Assembly (NCBI GenBank): GCA_008933995.1
Contig: WARS01000014.1
Coordinates: 7,115,192-7,179,191, forward strand
Source: Datnioides undecimradiatus
Lineage: Eukaryota; Chordata; Actinopteri; Lobotiformes; Datnioididae
Length of the DNA stretch: 64,000 nucleotides
Direction: 5' to 3'
Shown in pieces: positions 49,745-60,775 of this stretch. The notes under the pieces were generated by a model. The model was not told the DNA's origin and ran no database searches. It saw only the letters and a list, made by a program, of their open reading frames with translations. The stretch's first letter is position 1. Every line of letters starts with the position of its first letter. The position numbers and the translations under genes were made by a program.

Positions 49745-49985
49745 CTTTACCCAGCTGCATGCCACCTGCTCAGCGCCAGACAGTAAAGTTAGCGACTAGC
49801 TGATGAACATAGCAGAGGCTATAGGTTCTACACATCAAGAATTGCTCCTCAGGGGCTGGTGGAGTGAATATTGGACTAATAGTTGTCAGGTGGCCAGAAA
49901 CATGACTCCAAATCAATGCTAATGTTGGCCTGTGTGTGCTGAATCTGTACTGCTTGCTAACATGCCCAGTGAACTAATTTCTGTA
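49745..49985 (+). repeat. Family B dispersed repeat, clearest copy
   Basis: Reads aaagttagcgactagctgat, gaacatagcagaggctatag, ctcaggggctggtggagtga, atattggactaatagttgtc and aaacatgactccaaatcaat followed by gctaatgttgg. It serves as the reference for the other family B fragments. Upstream similarity may extend to about 49640. It is followed by an A-rich run (49986-50009). Confidence 0.65.
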
Positions 49986-51354
49986 AAAAAAAAAAAATAA
50001 AAAAAAAAATGGAATTTTTACCACTTTCAAGCACGCATGTCACAACTGCCCCAAATGTATCAAACGTTTAGCAGCCTCCGCCCCAAACAGATGCCCATGA
50101 TGATCAGCCTACAGGATATTTATGAATAAAGTCCTTAAAAACATGAATTCATTCACCTACAGTCATGTGAAATCACCATGTTACACGTTTGGGTTTGCTG
50201 AGCAACAAAGAAAATGTATTATTTCTACATTGGCTACATTTCTGTGTCACCAGACCAAAGTCACCACAGAAGCTTTTCTGTAGTTTTCTGTGGCTGAAAG
50301 CCTTTCTGTGTCCGTGTACATTTTTTTTATATCCAAGAGGAAAGTGGAACTAACGGAGTGAAAACTCCCCCTGTCCAAGTTCATTTCAGAGCGCTGCTGC
50401 TGTAAAAAAGGTGGATTTCAGCTGTGGATACATTTGTATGTTAAAGAACCTGGCATGGAGTCACAAAAGCGTCTCACTCGGAGTGTCTGGGCTCTACACC
50501 CCCTCTGTGTATCCGTGAACTTTCATGTTATACCACAACAAAGTGTGACTAAACCAGTGAAAAGTTCAATTTGGGTTCGATCCAGAGTCTGTTCCCTTGC
50601 GCTTTCCACGGCGGCCTCATGTTCACGAGTGTCTCACAGACACTGTAACCGTACAGAGATGTTCACACCCAGCGTCTCTAGCCAAACCCTGCAGTCCTCT
50701 GCAGCACTGGGAGTGATCTGACCGGGTCTGAACATAGGGATGTTCACACAGATACTGCAGCCTGAGGCCAAACTGAGTAGGAGGCATCAAGAGTTGCTTC
50801 TTCCCAACTGCACACAGAGGGCAACTTTGAAATACAAAACATGTCCTCCTACATCTCACTTCCTTCTCCAGCATCTTGTTTTCTTAGACAAATCTCTTCC
50901 TGTCTTGCTCCCTCAGTCTGTGCTTCTGTATCTTCGCTCTCTTTCTTTGAATACTCCTCTCTCTTAAACACCAGAGATGCTTCCACCCAATAACCTGAAC
51001 AAGACGGAGGTCAGGGTTAAGAAAGGAGAAAAGGTTTTTCTGTCTAACCGGCAGCGATGCTCTACCCAACTCGTCAGTTCATGTATTCCAAAAGACATCC
51101 AGCACTCTCACATACACAAACAAAGACATTGAAGTTTCATTGTACCTGGGACCTCTCTCCATGCAAGCATTGCAGGTGGTAGAATATGTGTTGGATGTGG
51201 TGAAGCACTCTGTGGAGATACATTATCCTCACATAATCTTCATCGGCAGGGTTTCTCGGATAGCAACTCGTCTTTTTTCTAAAACTCTTCTATGCTGCAT
51301 GTATCAAGCTCCCTGTTCACTTTTATATTCACCTGCATCTCAAATCTAGATCAT
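49986..51354. other. Non-coding; possible unclassified repeat
   Basis: After the A-rich run, 50370-50770 carries a 95-codon plus-strand frame (50434-50721) without a recognisable domain. Its phrasing (gagtcacaaaagcgtctcac, gtgtctgggctctacacccc) suggests another interspersed repeat, but I could not confirm it. No exon recognised. Confidence 0.35.
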
Positions 51355-52590
51355 GTCTTTACATAAACAAGAGGAGTACCCTGTCCCAAAGTGACGCCAA
51401 AAAGCTAGTCCATGCATTTGTTACCTCAAGGCTGGACTACTGTAATTCCTTGTTGTCAGGTTGTCCGGCTAGCTCACTGCGAGGCCTCCAACTCATCCAA
51501 AATGCTGCGGCGAGGGTTCTGATGGGAATTAGCAAGAGAGATCATATTTCCCCGGTTTTAGCTTCTCTTCATTGGCTCCCTGTAAAGTCCAGAATAGATT
51601 TTAAAATTCTTCTCCTTACCTACAAGGCTCTTAATGGCCAAGCTCCACTGTACATTAATGAGATGCTAATTCCTTATTACCCCAACAGATCACTTCGCTC
51701 CCAGAGTGCAGGTTTGCTTGTGGTTCCCAGAATCTCCAAAAGTAGAATGGGAGGCTGAGCCTTTAGCTATCAGGCTCCTCTCCTGTGGAACCAGCTGCCA
51801 GTCTGGGTCCGAGAGGCAGACACCCTCTCTACTTTTAAAGTAAAGCTTAAAACCTTCTTGTTTGACAAAGCTTACAGCTAGTTCTAGTTACCATGCCAAC
51901 TACACCCTTAGTCAAAACTACCCCTTCATGCCACCCCTTAGTTATGCTGCTATAGGCCGAGGCTGCTGGGGGACATCCCATGATCGTCTCCACACTCCTC
52001 CTCTCCCCTCTCTCTCCTCAAACTCATTTAAACCATCGCAGATTAACCATTAACTCTGTGTCCTCTCTCCCCTAGTGCTGTGCTTGTTTCTCTCTGGTCT
52101 CTCTCTCTGTACCTCTCTACAGATACCTGTGGCTCCAGAGCTGAACATCTGATCTGCGGCTCCACCGACCTGCCCCGTGTCCTGTGCTGCCACTTATTAT
52201 CATTATTCTATATTGTGCTGCAAATAGTTGCCATAGTTGTTGTTCTACCATTCTGTTAGTTTTCATGTAAAGTTATGTACTCCTGCGACAAGATGTATCC
52301 TCTCTCTCTATCGCCCCTCCTGTCTCTCCCTCTGTCTCTCTCTCTTTCCCCCCAACCGGTCAAGGCAGATGGCCTTCCACCTAGAGCCAGGATCTGATCA
52401 AGGTTTCTTCCTGTTAAAAGGAAGTTTTTCCTTGCCACTGTTGCCAAGTGCTTGCTCATGGTGGAACTGTTGGGTGTAATTAATAGTAATGAGTGTGGTC
52501 TAGACCCACTCTGTTTGTAAAGTGCCCTGAGATGACTTTTGTTGTGAATTGGCGCTATATAAATAAAACTGAATTGAATTGAATTGAATA
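51355..52590 (+). mobile_element. 5'-truncated L2-type LINE, 3' end
   Basis: This non-LTR retrotransposon remnant begins inside the C-terminal part of the reverse-transcriptase ORF and keeps the full 3' UTR and tail. The peptide includes SRLDYCNSLLSGCPASSLRG, LQLIQNAAARVL, KRDHISPVLASLHWLPVKSR, IDFKILLLTYKALNGQAPLY and, after one in-frame TGA (51756-51758), LLWNQLPVWVREADTLSTFK to a natural stop at 51879-51881. These are hallmark blocks of L2/CR1-group elements in fish. The 3' UTR ends with ttggcgctatataaataaaa and gaattgaattgaatt. Only the last part of a several-kilobase element is present, as usual for truncated insertions. The reading frame is otherwise open, so it is moderately young. Confidence 0.88.
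51450..51881 (+). pseudogene. L2 LINE reverse-transcriptase C-terminal coding remnant
   Basis: An open stretch of 102 codons, a single in-frame TGA in the motif GG-x-AFSYQAPLLWN (where other copies have an Arg codon, as I remember), then 41 more codons to the stop TAG. It lacks the catalytic palm (FADD-type box) and the endonuclease. It cannot supply transposition activity. It is listed separately from the whole insertion because it is the only transposon protein segment in the window with clear coding character. Confidence 0.85.
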
Positions 52591-54720
52591 ATTTAAGAGG
52601 AATACATTAAACATGGGTTACTGTGTGTTGGACATTCAAATATGTCTCCCACAAATGACAGTGAAGACTTTGCCCTGTTCCCCACCAATGATTCAGGAAA
52701 GTGCAATTTTCGTCTTAAAGTTTACTGACTGGGTTGGGATCCACGGGTGATGATGTAAGGCTGGCCAGATCTTCACTGAACCATGAACTGAATTTACACC
52801 GGATTATACACTTTTTCGATTTGATGCCTGATTGTGCAGGAGCAAGGACCCAACTTCCTTTTGGGAAATTACAGTTTTAGTTTCATTTAGTCACTAAAAA
52901 CTCTCTCAGCAGTGTCCTCTGACCGTCCGGCTGCCAGAATCCAAATGAGACAGGAGAGGAGCTGATAAAAAACACTGATAACCTGGTCTGAGGAACCTTG
53001 AATATCACCGTGTGTTCACAGCAGTTACGGTCTGCAAGCAGCGGTGAGTGATCGCTCAGTTCTTTCGCCTCTCAGGTACCATAGGGGTTACTTCTACCTT
53101 TTGTCTGTATGCAGCATGAAGGAAGGTCACTTTATATTAATATATGTTTTTATTACGGAAAAATTAATTGTACCGTTATTTACATTGCATTTTTAATGGA
53201 CATTATTATGGAAAGCTTACCTTTTATCAATATCTGTTATTCTCTCGACTTGATATGAATTCATTTAAATGCAAGAAATGATATTTACTTTTTTGGCTCA
53301 AACAACCCTGTGCATTATGCCCCTGACACAACCAATCCTACCCCCCTTTCAGAAGGCGTATTGATGGAAAAGGGGGCCAGAGATTCTGCTGAAGTGGATA
53401 GAGAGGAACTTTGATTTCCCCTCAAATCATGACTCAACCTGTGAAAACACTGGCTTGGAAATAAGAAATTTTAAACACAGGTTGCGTTAGAAACTGAGCA
53501 CATAGTCTAAGATTCATTTGCATTCACCAGGATGGTCTAATGAAAGGATGCCATCATATTGCATCATGGGATTCAGTGTTTTTTTAAGACATATGAGGGA
53601 TTGAAAGTTAGGATGTCCCAGCCTCTGCTGATTTGCAATTTAGCATTCATTGAAAAGCTGCAAATTCAATGGAATGGACTAACAATGAGGTGAAAGCTGC
53701 ACCCAAGCTATCAGATAAAATCAGTAGGGTCGCCGATTTCTCCAATCTGACTTCCTCTAATGAGAATGACCCTCCTCTTAATTCTGACCAAGACTTTCAA
53801 ATTCATCAAAATTGCTTCCATCCCTAAATCACATTCTTCTTCTCCTCTCATCTCTCATTCCTTCATCACTACCCTGATAGAAAGACAAATAGAAGCCTGA
53901 GAAAGAGTGGCAGGAAGGGAGATGGATAAATTGATGGTGATGGAGAGAGATTAACACCAAGAGAAATTGTTAGAAAAAAGAGATCACAATTGAGGAGGGT
54001 GATGCTACTACAGTTGTATGGAATGATAGGGGGGTTAGAGTGTGTGTGTGTGCGGGTGTGTGTGTGCATGCGTGCAGAGGTTACAGTGGGGCTGTGGGCA
54101 GCATTGTGAAAAGGACGATTGGTGTTAAATTGGGGTGAAAAGAGGCTTAGGTAGAGATAGAGAGACGGAGTGAGAGAGAGAGAAAGCAAGGGAGAGATGG
54201 TCACCCTTCACTCCACACATGGATTAGAGGCTATAGAGACATTGACAGGCTCAAAACCTGGCTTACGCCGCTAAAGCCCTGCACACAGACGCGCACCCCC
54301 ACAACTCAGTATGTGTCAGTCCTAACAACTACAGTATATTTAGCAGCGGCGGAGAATACTTCACTGTTTTGGCTGTCAAAATTTCGCAGTTTTGCTGAGA
54401 TTTATCGGCTGGATTTTAAGGTCTCGACAGGCTGGGCACATTTTGAGACTATTCAGATGGGCAACATTCTCAGCATCTATGGCAGCAATATCTTTCATAG
54501 CACTTTTTATTGTCTGTGTGCACGCATACAGAAGCTTAATTCCATCTGAATGAGCATCCCAAAGCAACTGTTTACCCCAACAACAATTGGTTTGATTAAG
54601 TGCCTGCTGTACAAGTTTGCTGACATGCCTATTGCCAATAGGCTGTATGTTAAATCTTCTCGTACCCTGCGTCCCTAGTCTGTTCAAACAAGTCTACAGC
54701 TATGCCTGTGGTTTTGGGCC
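52591..54720. other. Non-coding, no gene seen
   Basis: Intron-like. A small (TG) patch lies at 54039-54064 and a GA-rich patch at 54154-54196. Frames lack domains. Confidence 0.5.
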
Positions 54721-54775
54721 TAATGCTAACATTAGCATCCTAACCTGCCCACACTGGCAATACTAGCATGGTGAT
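54721..54775 (+). repeat. Family C dispersed repeat, short fragment
   Basis: taatgctaacattagcatcc followed by taacctgcccacactggcaa and tactagcatg matches the opening of family C with substitutions. Confidence 0.4.
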
Positions 54776-57699
54776 ACATAACCAGGAACTTAATTTAGCT
54801 TAACTTATTAAAAAGTGGTAGTAAGCAAAAATAGAAAGTATACATATATTCTACCCAGTTAAGGACGTTAGGTTTTTCTGTTCTGAGAGGTTGTCTCAAT
54901 ATTAATATATATTATAATTAATATATAATATAAAGCTTCTTCCTGGTGTGCTGCTGGCTTTTCTGGCCACAAAAAAAGGGAAACATCCCTTTGCTTTTAT
55001 CCTAAGCAGCTAAAATGTTGCCAGTTCACATTTACAATGTATCATCACCCTGATTTTACCTTCACCTCATGAGGGAACAGTTTCACAGTTTCTCTCAAAG
55101 CACCGGGGTTAGAAGTTAGTTAATCTGGCCATTGATTTGTTGAAGGGAGAGATGATTAAAAGTCAATTTATTCCTTTTCAAACAGAGGACGAGAGGAAAG
55201 AGAGACGGAGGCAAACAGAGAAAAAGAGGGAGAAAGACTTCTCTCTCCAAATGAGTTTAGTTTAATTAACATTGTCATTGTTTGAATGGAGAAGACAATC
55301 TCCAGAGAATTACAAGATAATGTGCTGGCGATGTTTATCTCTAAAGCTAACCCTAGGCCATTTATAATGAAATTTGTACTGATGTTGATTTATTGCGACA
55401 GCCATTTTATTGATTTCAGAAGAAGCTGGCGAGATAGATTTTCATGATTGTGTGAGTACTAATGTCAAGCCCTTAATATATTATTGTGCTTCTAATCATT
55501 AACTAAATTACTTTAATTTGAAATATTTGTTGTCCATAAATACAGAATTAAGAGTAAAAAATGGTTGTTTTGTCTTTGGGTATATTATTTCAAAACATGT
55601 AACTCTTGCTAAGGTTCAGTTGGGGAGAACACCATCTACTTCACTTAATCCATTCCCAACTGTGAAAGAACTTTGTCTGCTTTTTCAGGAGACCCACCGT
55701 CACAGACGACCCACTGATGTAAGTGTTGCTTCCAGTCTCTATAAAGCACTGACAAGTATGGCAACATTTCAATCTATCTTTGACAAATATCCAACTTTGT
55801 GACCATGTGACTGGAGCCAAAGCCCAAACACGGCTGCTGGTCCTGCAGTTAAAGATGGAGGACCAGTTCATAAGATGTGTTACAAAAGGCATCTATCCAA
55901 CAAGAAATTATTAATTATAAATAATTAATTATATAGGACTATATAGCTGTGAATGTAGTCCTTAAAATCCAAATAGATCATGAAGCCAATGGCTTCTATC
56001 CATTTGCTTTCTTTGGAAATTGGAGAATAAATTGACTTAGGAATGTCTGTATGGGAAATATGAAACTATAGCAACCATTCATTTAGCTTGTCTTAGCTTT
56101 TAGACTGAAAACAGAGTGAAAAGGCTGGATCGTCCAAAGTAATGAAATTCGGCTACCAGGTTCTCTAAAGTTCCCTCATAAACATGTTGCATCTTGAACA
56201 TGTTGCATCTTTAAACTCTTTAACATCAACATGCTGGAACATAGTACATGACCATCGCATTGTAGCATTTTCCAGTTTACTTTAGGGGGAAAATGGCACA
56301 GCATCAACGGCTTCTGAAGGTTCATCAGCCAGCTGAGACCCCCTGCTGTGTGAGTTTGATTGGGCTGTACGGATCTGGGCCCACTGATGGGCTTGTAAAC
56401 ATACTGCAGTCAACTGTGACATTGAAGTGGTAACCAGCAATGATAATAAAAGCGTTTCACCCATCATTGCTACGAGGCTGTTTTCTTTCCTGGTGTGAGA
56501 GGGTGCTTTTCCAGGACACCGGCTAACTATTGCATCTGCTGCAGCTCTGAAGTCCATCTTACACAAGTGGTTGTTCCTCTACTTGCAGCTCTGACCTTTA
56601 TTTTTAATATTCATCATTCTTTAATCAGACTATGCATTTAAGATGAAAATGCAACCCTAAATTATTTACACCTGTGACACGGTGGTTTGGATCTGGTGTT
56701 GTGTCAGATGCTGAGACCATGTTCTTCACAGCCAACAGCATTTCCCCATCCAACAATATAATCACAGCTTCATGTCATTGCCAAATTGTCCTCATCCAAT
56801 CCTGACTCCAGTCCATTACTCCATGTACCCAACATGATGTTAACACTTACATATGGAACATTTGGACCTCTTACATTATTATGCTTTTGGTTTTTCTGAT
56901 GTTTCTCCTGCTCATCTTGCATTTTAATCCACATTTCTCTATAAAACATAGCCTGCAGTCCTTAATCTCAGATCATTTCTTGCATCCAATCTCAGTGTTT
57001 CCTTTGTAAAGACATGCCTCAATATCTTAAGCACAGATCTCACACAAGCCACTCCTCTTCCTCCTTTTTTATATTCCCATCCTCTCATTTTATGACTACA
57101 TCTTCATATGAGAACACAAATTGGTTCTTCAAAAACACAATCCTCCTCTCTGTGAAATATTTAGGTCACTCTTTAGAAGCGCTACTGCTAGCACAGCTGC
57201 CATGAAAAGGATTTCTTCCACATCACTCCAGCACATGCTGTGCTGGTCCTCCGCGACTTTATGTGTAGCATACAGTTTTGTTATTTCATCTGCCAACACA
57301 TCTCCTCCATCTAAAGGCCTGGTCATGTGCGAACGCAAAAAGTGACAGAAAACTGTAAAAACAAACCAGCTAACTGTTTTTTTTAGATGTTATTAGTGAG
57401 CAAGTTTGTTATTATTGGGACAAAAAGTTTATTCAAAGTCTGTATCACGTCTCAAAAGTGTCTGCAGATTTGGGTTGTTATGTCTCTTCAGCCTAACTGG
57501 GCAGCTTATTATCCATCTGTGTGTTTTTCCATTTTTAATGTATTTTAATGTAGTTTTTTTTGTTTTAGCAGTTGAAATACTGAACATGACGAGATGTGAC
57601 ATCACATGTGCTTGTGACAATTGTGTGCCACCCTCTGTATCCCAGTTGGTTTGTCAAAAGCCAGTTATTTCATTACTGCAATTGTAGGGACAGAGTTAT
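54776..57699. other. Non-coding, no gene seen
   Basis: Contains AT-rich, nearly self-complementary stretches at 54899-54935 and 55905-55935. A 94-codon frame at 55518-55802 (plus) and an 83-codon frame on the other strand overlap; neither is recognised. Confidence 0.45.
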
Positions 57700-58060
57700 A
57701 TAAATAAAATTAGCTGGTGCTAACAGTAGCTAATAAGCTACTATATCTGGCACAATTAGGGCTTCTCCATTCGAGCAACACTATGAAGGTGGCTTGCTAA
57801 GGGTCAACATGGATTTTCAGGTCGAAGTGCACTGAACTTGCGTCGTCTCAAGTGAAGCGTCTGATAGCTTAGCTCCATTAGCTGTTTTCACCATGAGATT
57901 TAGCTGCTTTGTTGCTAGCGTGATCAGACCATTCATAGGTTTTATCAGTGAATCACAGAAAAAAACCTAAACAAACTAGGTTTTTATATAAACATTTAGT
58001 GTTTCTTGCATTCTCATTTTCACATTTTGTAGCATCAGCTCCTTCTTAGCATCCACCTAC
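57700..58060. repeat. Probable dispersed teleost repeat
   Basis: Phrases such as gctaataagctac, ggcacaattagggcttctcc, cgagcaacactatgaaggtg, gcttgctaagggtcaa and tagcttagctccattagctg are ones I associate with a teleost interspersed repeat. No termini or coding frame are visible. Confidence 0.35.
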
Positions 58061-58324
58061 TGGCACGAGGTGCAATATGCACATGTTTTTTTTCTGAAAA
58101 ATAGCATTTGCTATTAGCAGCAAACCTCCATTTTTGGCACACATTTCTTTAAGCCTTCATTAGTGACCTGATATTTAAGCACAAATGTGCGACTTCCTAC
58201 TTTTTTGTCATCTTTCTTCCGTCACTTGCCCAGTCTACTAATGATTTGATCCCGACTGTTGTTTTTGTCAAGATTTGTTGTCAGTTCAATGGATATAAGT
58301 AGAGCTGCACGTCACATCATCTGG

Positions 58325-58570
58325 TGTGCTCACAGTAACGAAGAAACGTTATAATTTTCAGTTGATTATTTGCATAAATAAGTCGGCTTCAAGGAAATGA
58401 ACGAGAGAATCGGATCATTTGTATGCAGTTGTGAGAAAATGAGGGGGACAGTCGTGAAATGTCACTCTGCCTAATCACAGCGGGGAGATATTAACATTCG
58501 AACCTATGACATTTTAATGGAGTGGACAGGGAGAGATAATTTGGGACGGACCATATTGTTGTTCATTACT
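58325..58570. promoter_or_regulatory. Candidate conserved non-coding element
   Basis: A repeat-free segment containing a perfect octamer (atttgcat, 58368-58375), ttgattatttgcataaata, tgcctaatcacag, acattttaatgg and tattgttgttcatt. The motif density and lack of simple repeats are enhancer-like. No coding potential was noted. Confidence 0.25.
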
Positions 58571-60559
58571 GGGCCTCCCTCGGTGAGATACACGCGCGCA
58601 CAAACACATACACTGACCAGCCGGTGTATGCGAGTGTGTATTCAAGCATCCTACGCCATGGCATGTATCTGAGAGAAATGATGGATAGATGTCAACGGCA
58701 GGTCTTCCCTCTCATTCTCCCTCTCTGTTTACTGCGATGGTGTGTGTGTGTGCGAGGGGCTACGTGTGATAGATAGGTGTGAGTGCAGAGGTCTTAGTGT
58801 ATTTGTCCAGACTCCATTAAACACCTGTTCACTGGCCTAATGTGAGCTGCTCCGTGTCCTCAGGCTGCTGCAGCGGCAGAGCGGCAGCAGACAGCCTGTA
58901 GACAATAAAACCATCAAAAGGGTGCCATTTTTATATTGGATGTTATTTTTAGGAGGACGAGGTTTCATAACGTACAACTACATGATTCCTTGACTTGTGA
59001 CGATTCATGAGCAGTGAGGCGGACTGGAATTATTATGATATTACATCATCATCATAACAGTATAATTGTCACACAGGTACAGTGACCGTGTGACCTCTCT
59101 GCTATATTTCTTCCCATAACTATGACTCAAAAAGACTCCTCGCTGCTTGTTTCACCGGACAAAGCTGCGTTGATTCTAACTGCTAGAACCGATCATGGCT
59201 ATTCTGCATCCCGGGAGCTGCTCTCTGCTATTCTCTGTTTAAAACACATGACCGGCCTCTTTCTGATGGAAGACATTTAGGCAATACAAAGCTAATTGAG
59301 CCAGGCAGGAAGTCAGACACAGAATCCGGGCAATTTTCAAAATAAAATAACCTATGCAAGCTCCTGATCTTAAGAAACAAACAAAAACAAACAACAGAAC
59401 AATCCATTTACCTATGTAACCTCTTGATCCACGGTGAAATGCAAAAAATCAAGGAATACACAAGGAAAACCACACAATTAAGACAGCTGTTAGGCGATCA
59501 AATGTCACTTAAGGGGTTATTTTTTCTCTTCCCGTCTAGTCCTGTTTATCTATGACTTTTAAAATTGATCCACAAAACACAGCTAAGCCTGCTATCAGAC
59601 GAGATTTTACAAACCAGGAAAGTTTCGTGGCAACCTTTCTACCAAAATGTGCACACGTTATTGTGTAGCAACAGAATTTGTGCCAAAAAGTCAGATGGGT
59701 TTGGAGCCTCATTGAAATTAATGAGGAAGCTGCATTGTTTTGACCCTGGAATACAGTTGGTGGCACTCAATGAAAACACACACACACACACACACACCAA
59801 AACTGCAGGTTATAACACCCATCCTTTATTATTCAGCCGGTAGCTGCACAGAGACGAACCAGTGATTGCGAAGCATGAATGAAGCAGCTGATGCCAAACA
59901 GCTAATGCGGCCCGAGTGCTCTGCCTGACCTCTGCTTCATCCGACCATGCACATGAGTGTAAATGCCCATGTTCGCAGAGCTTCACCTCTAAAACATCCC
60001 CCAGCATGTCAGTCACAATTAGGATGTCATTGGCTATTCAGATGTCAGTTGTTACTGCTTTGGGCACCAAATATGGAATCCATGTCTGGTTGTATTGGTC
60101 ACAGAAACCTCAGTGACAGGTCTATCACAGCTTCCCCAAACGGCACTGTGGCATAGCTTGACCCCACTGGATGTGAGAGAGAAAATATGATTTTAAGATT
60201 TAAATGAAGTGAACATAAGTTTGTCATTGCATTGTATTATGTGGGTAACTTTGTTAGCATTCACTCTGTCTACATCTTTTCCATCTAGTCCATTTTCATG
60301 AATATAAATAAGTGGTACCTGGCAGCTCTTCCTCTAGGACCAGCTACACTGTCGGACCGTAGTGCCACCAGGCTGCACAGCTAACTGCCTGGACTGACCT
60401 TAATAAGCCGCCTGTTGTCCCTTCTAATTCTGTAAAGCACTCTGCTAATGGCCTCAGCATCAGCCGCCAGCCGTCAGGTCACCATAACAACCTTGGTGTA
60501 ACCACTTAGCACTAACATTAGCTCTGGCAGCGGCTGTCCATGCAAACGACGAGGTATAA
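58571..60559. other. Non-coding, no gene seen
   Basis: Intron-like. Small GT patches lie at 58741-58752 and a (CA)n array at 59775-59797. The overlapping frames at 59536-60156 are without domains. Confidence 0.5.
59775..59797. repeat. (AC)n microsatellite
   Basis: About 11 uninterrupted AC units after gaaa. Confidence 0.88.
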
Positions 60560-60775
60560 CATTGATTCTCACAACCTTATTGAAGGCGCGCGGCGGCCAT
60601 GTTGGCGCTCAGCAGTGAATACCAACCTGACAGTGGCCGTCTATCACTGTTAATTGTATGGAGGGGACTTTAATAAGGCCGCGGGGTGTCAGCAGAGTCA
60701 GTTATCATATGGATAATGTCGCCTGCATCCACGCCTCTGTCATGGCTGTCAGTGCAATTGAATTAGCATGACTGA
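60560..60775. promoter_or_regulatory. Candidate conserved non-coding element
   Basis: Repeat-free segment with retained CpGs (gaaggcgcgcggcggccatg, a YY1-like ggccatgttgg) beside TAAT cores and gttatcatatggataatgtc. It differs in texture from its flanks. The evidence is motif content only. Confidence 0.22.

Noticed and set aside
51140-51349. 69-codon plus-strand frame just upstream of the L2 LINE, considered as more of its ORF
   Set aside because: Its peptide does not match the LINE reading frame or known reverse-transcriptase blocks. Similarity begins only at about 51355.
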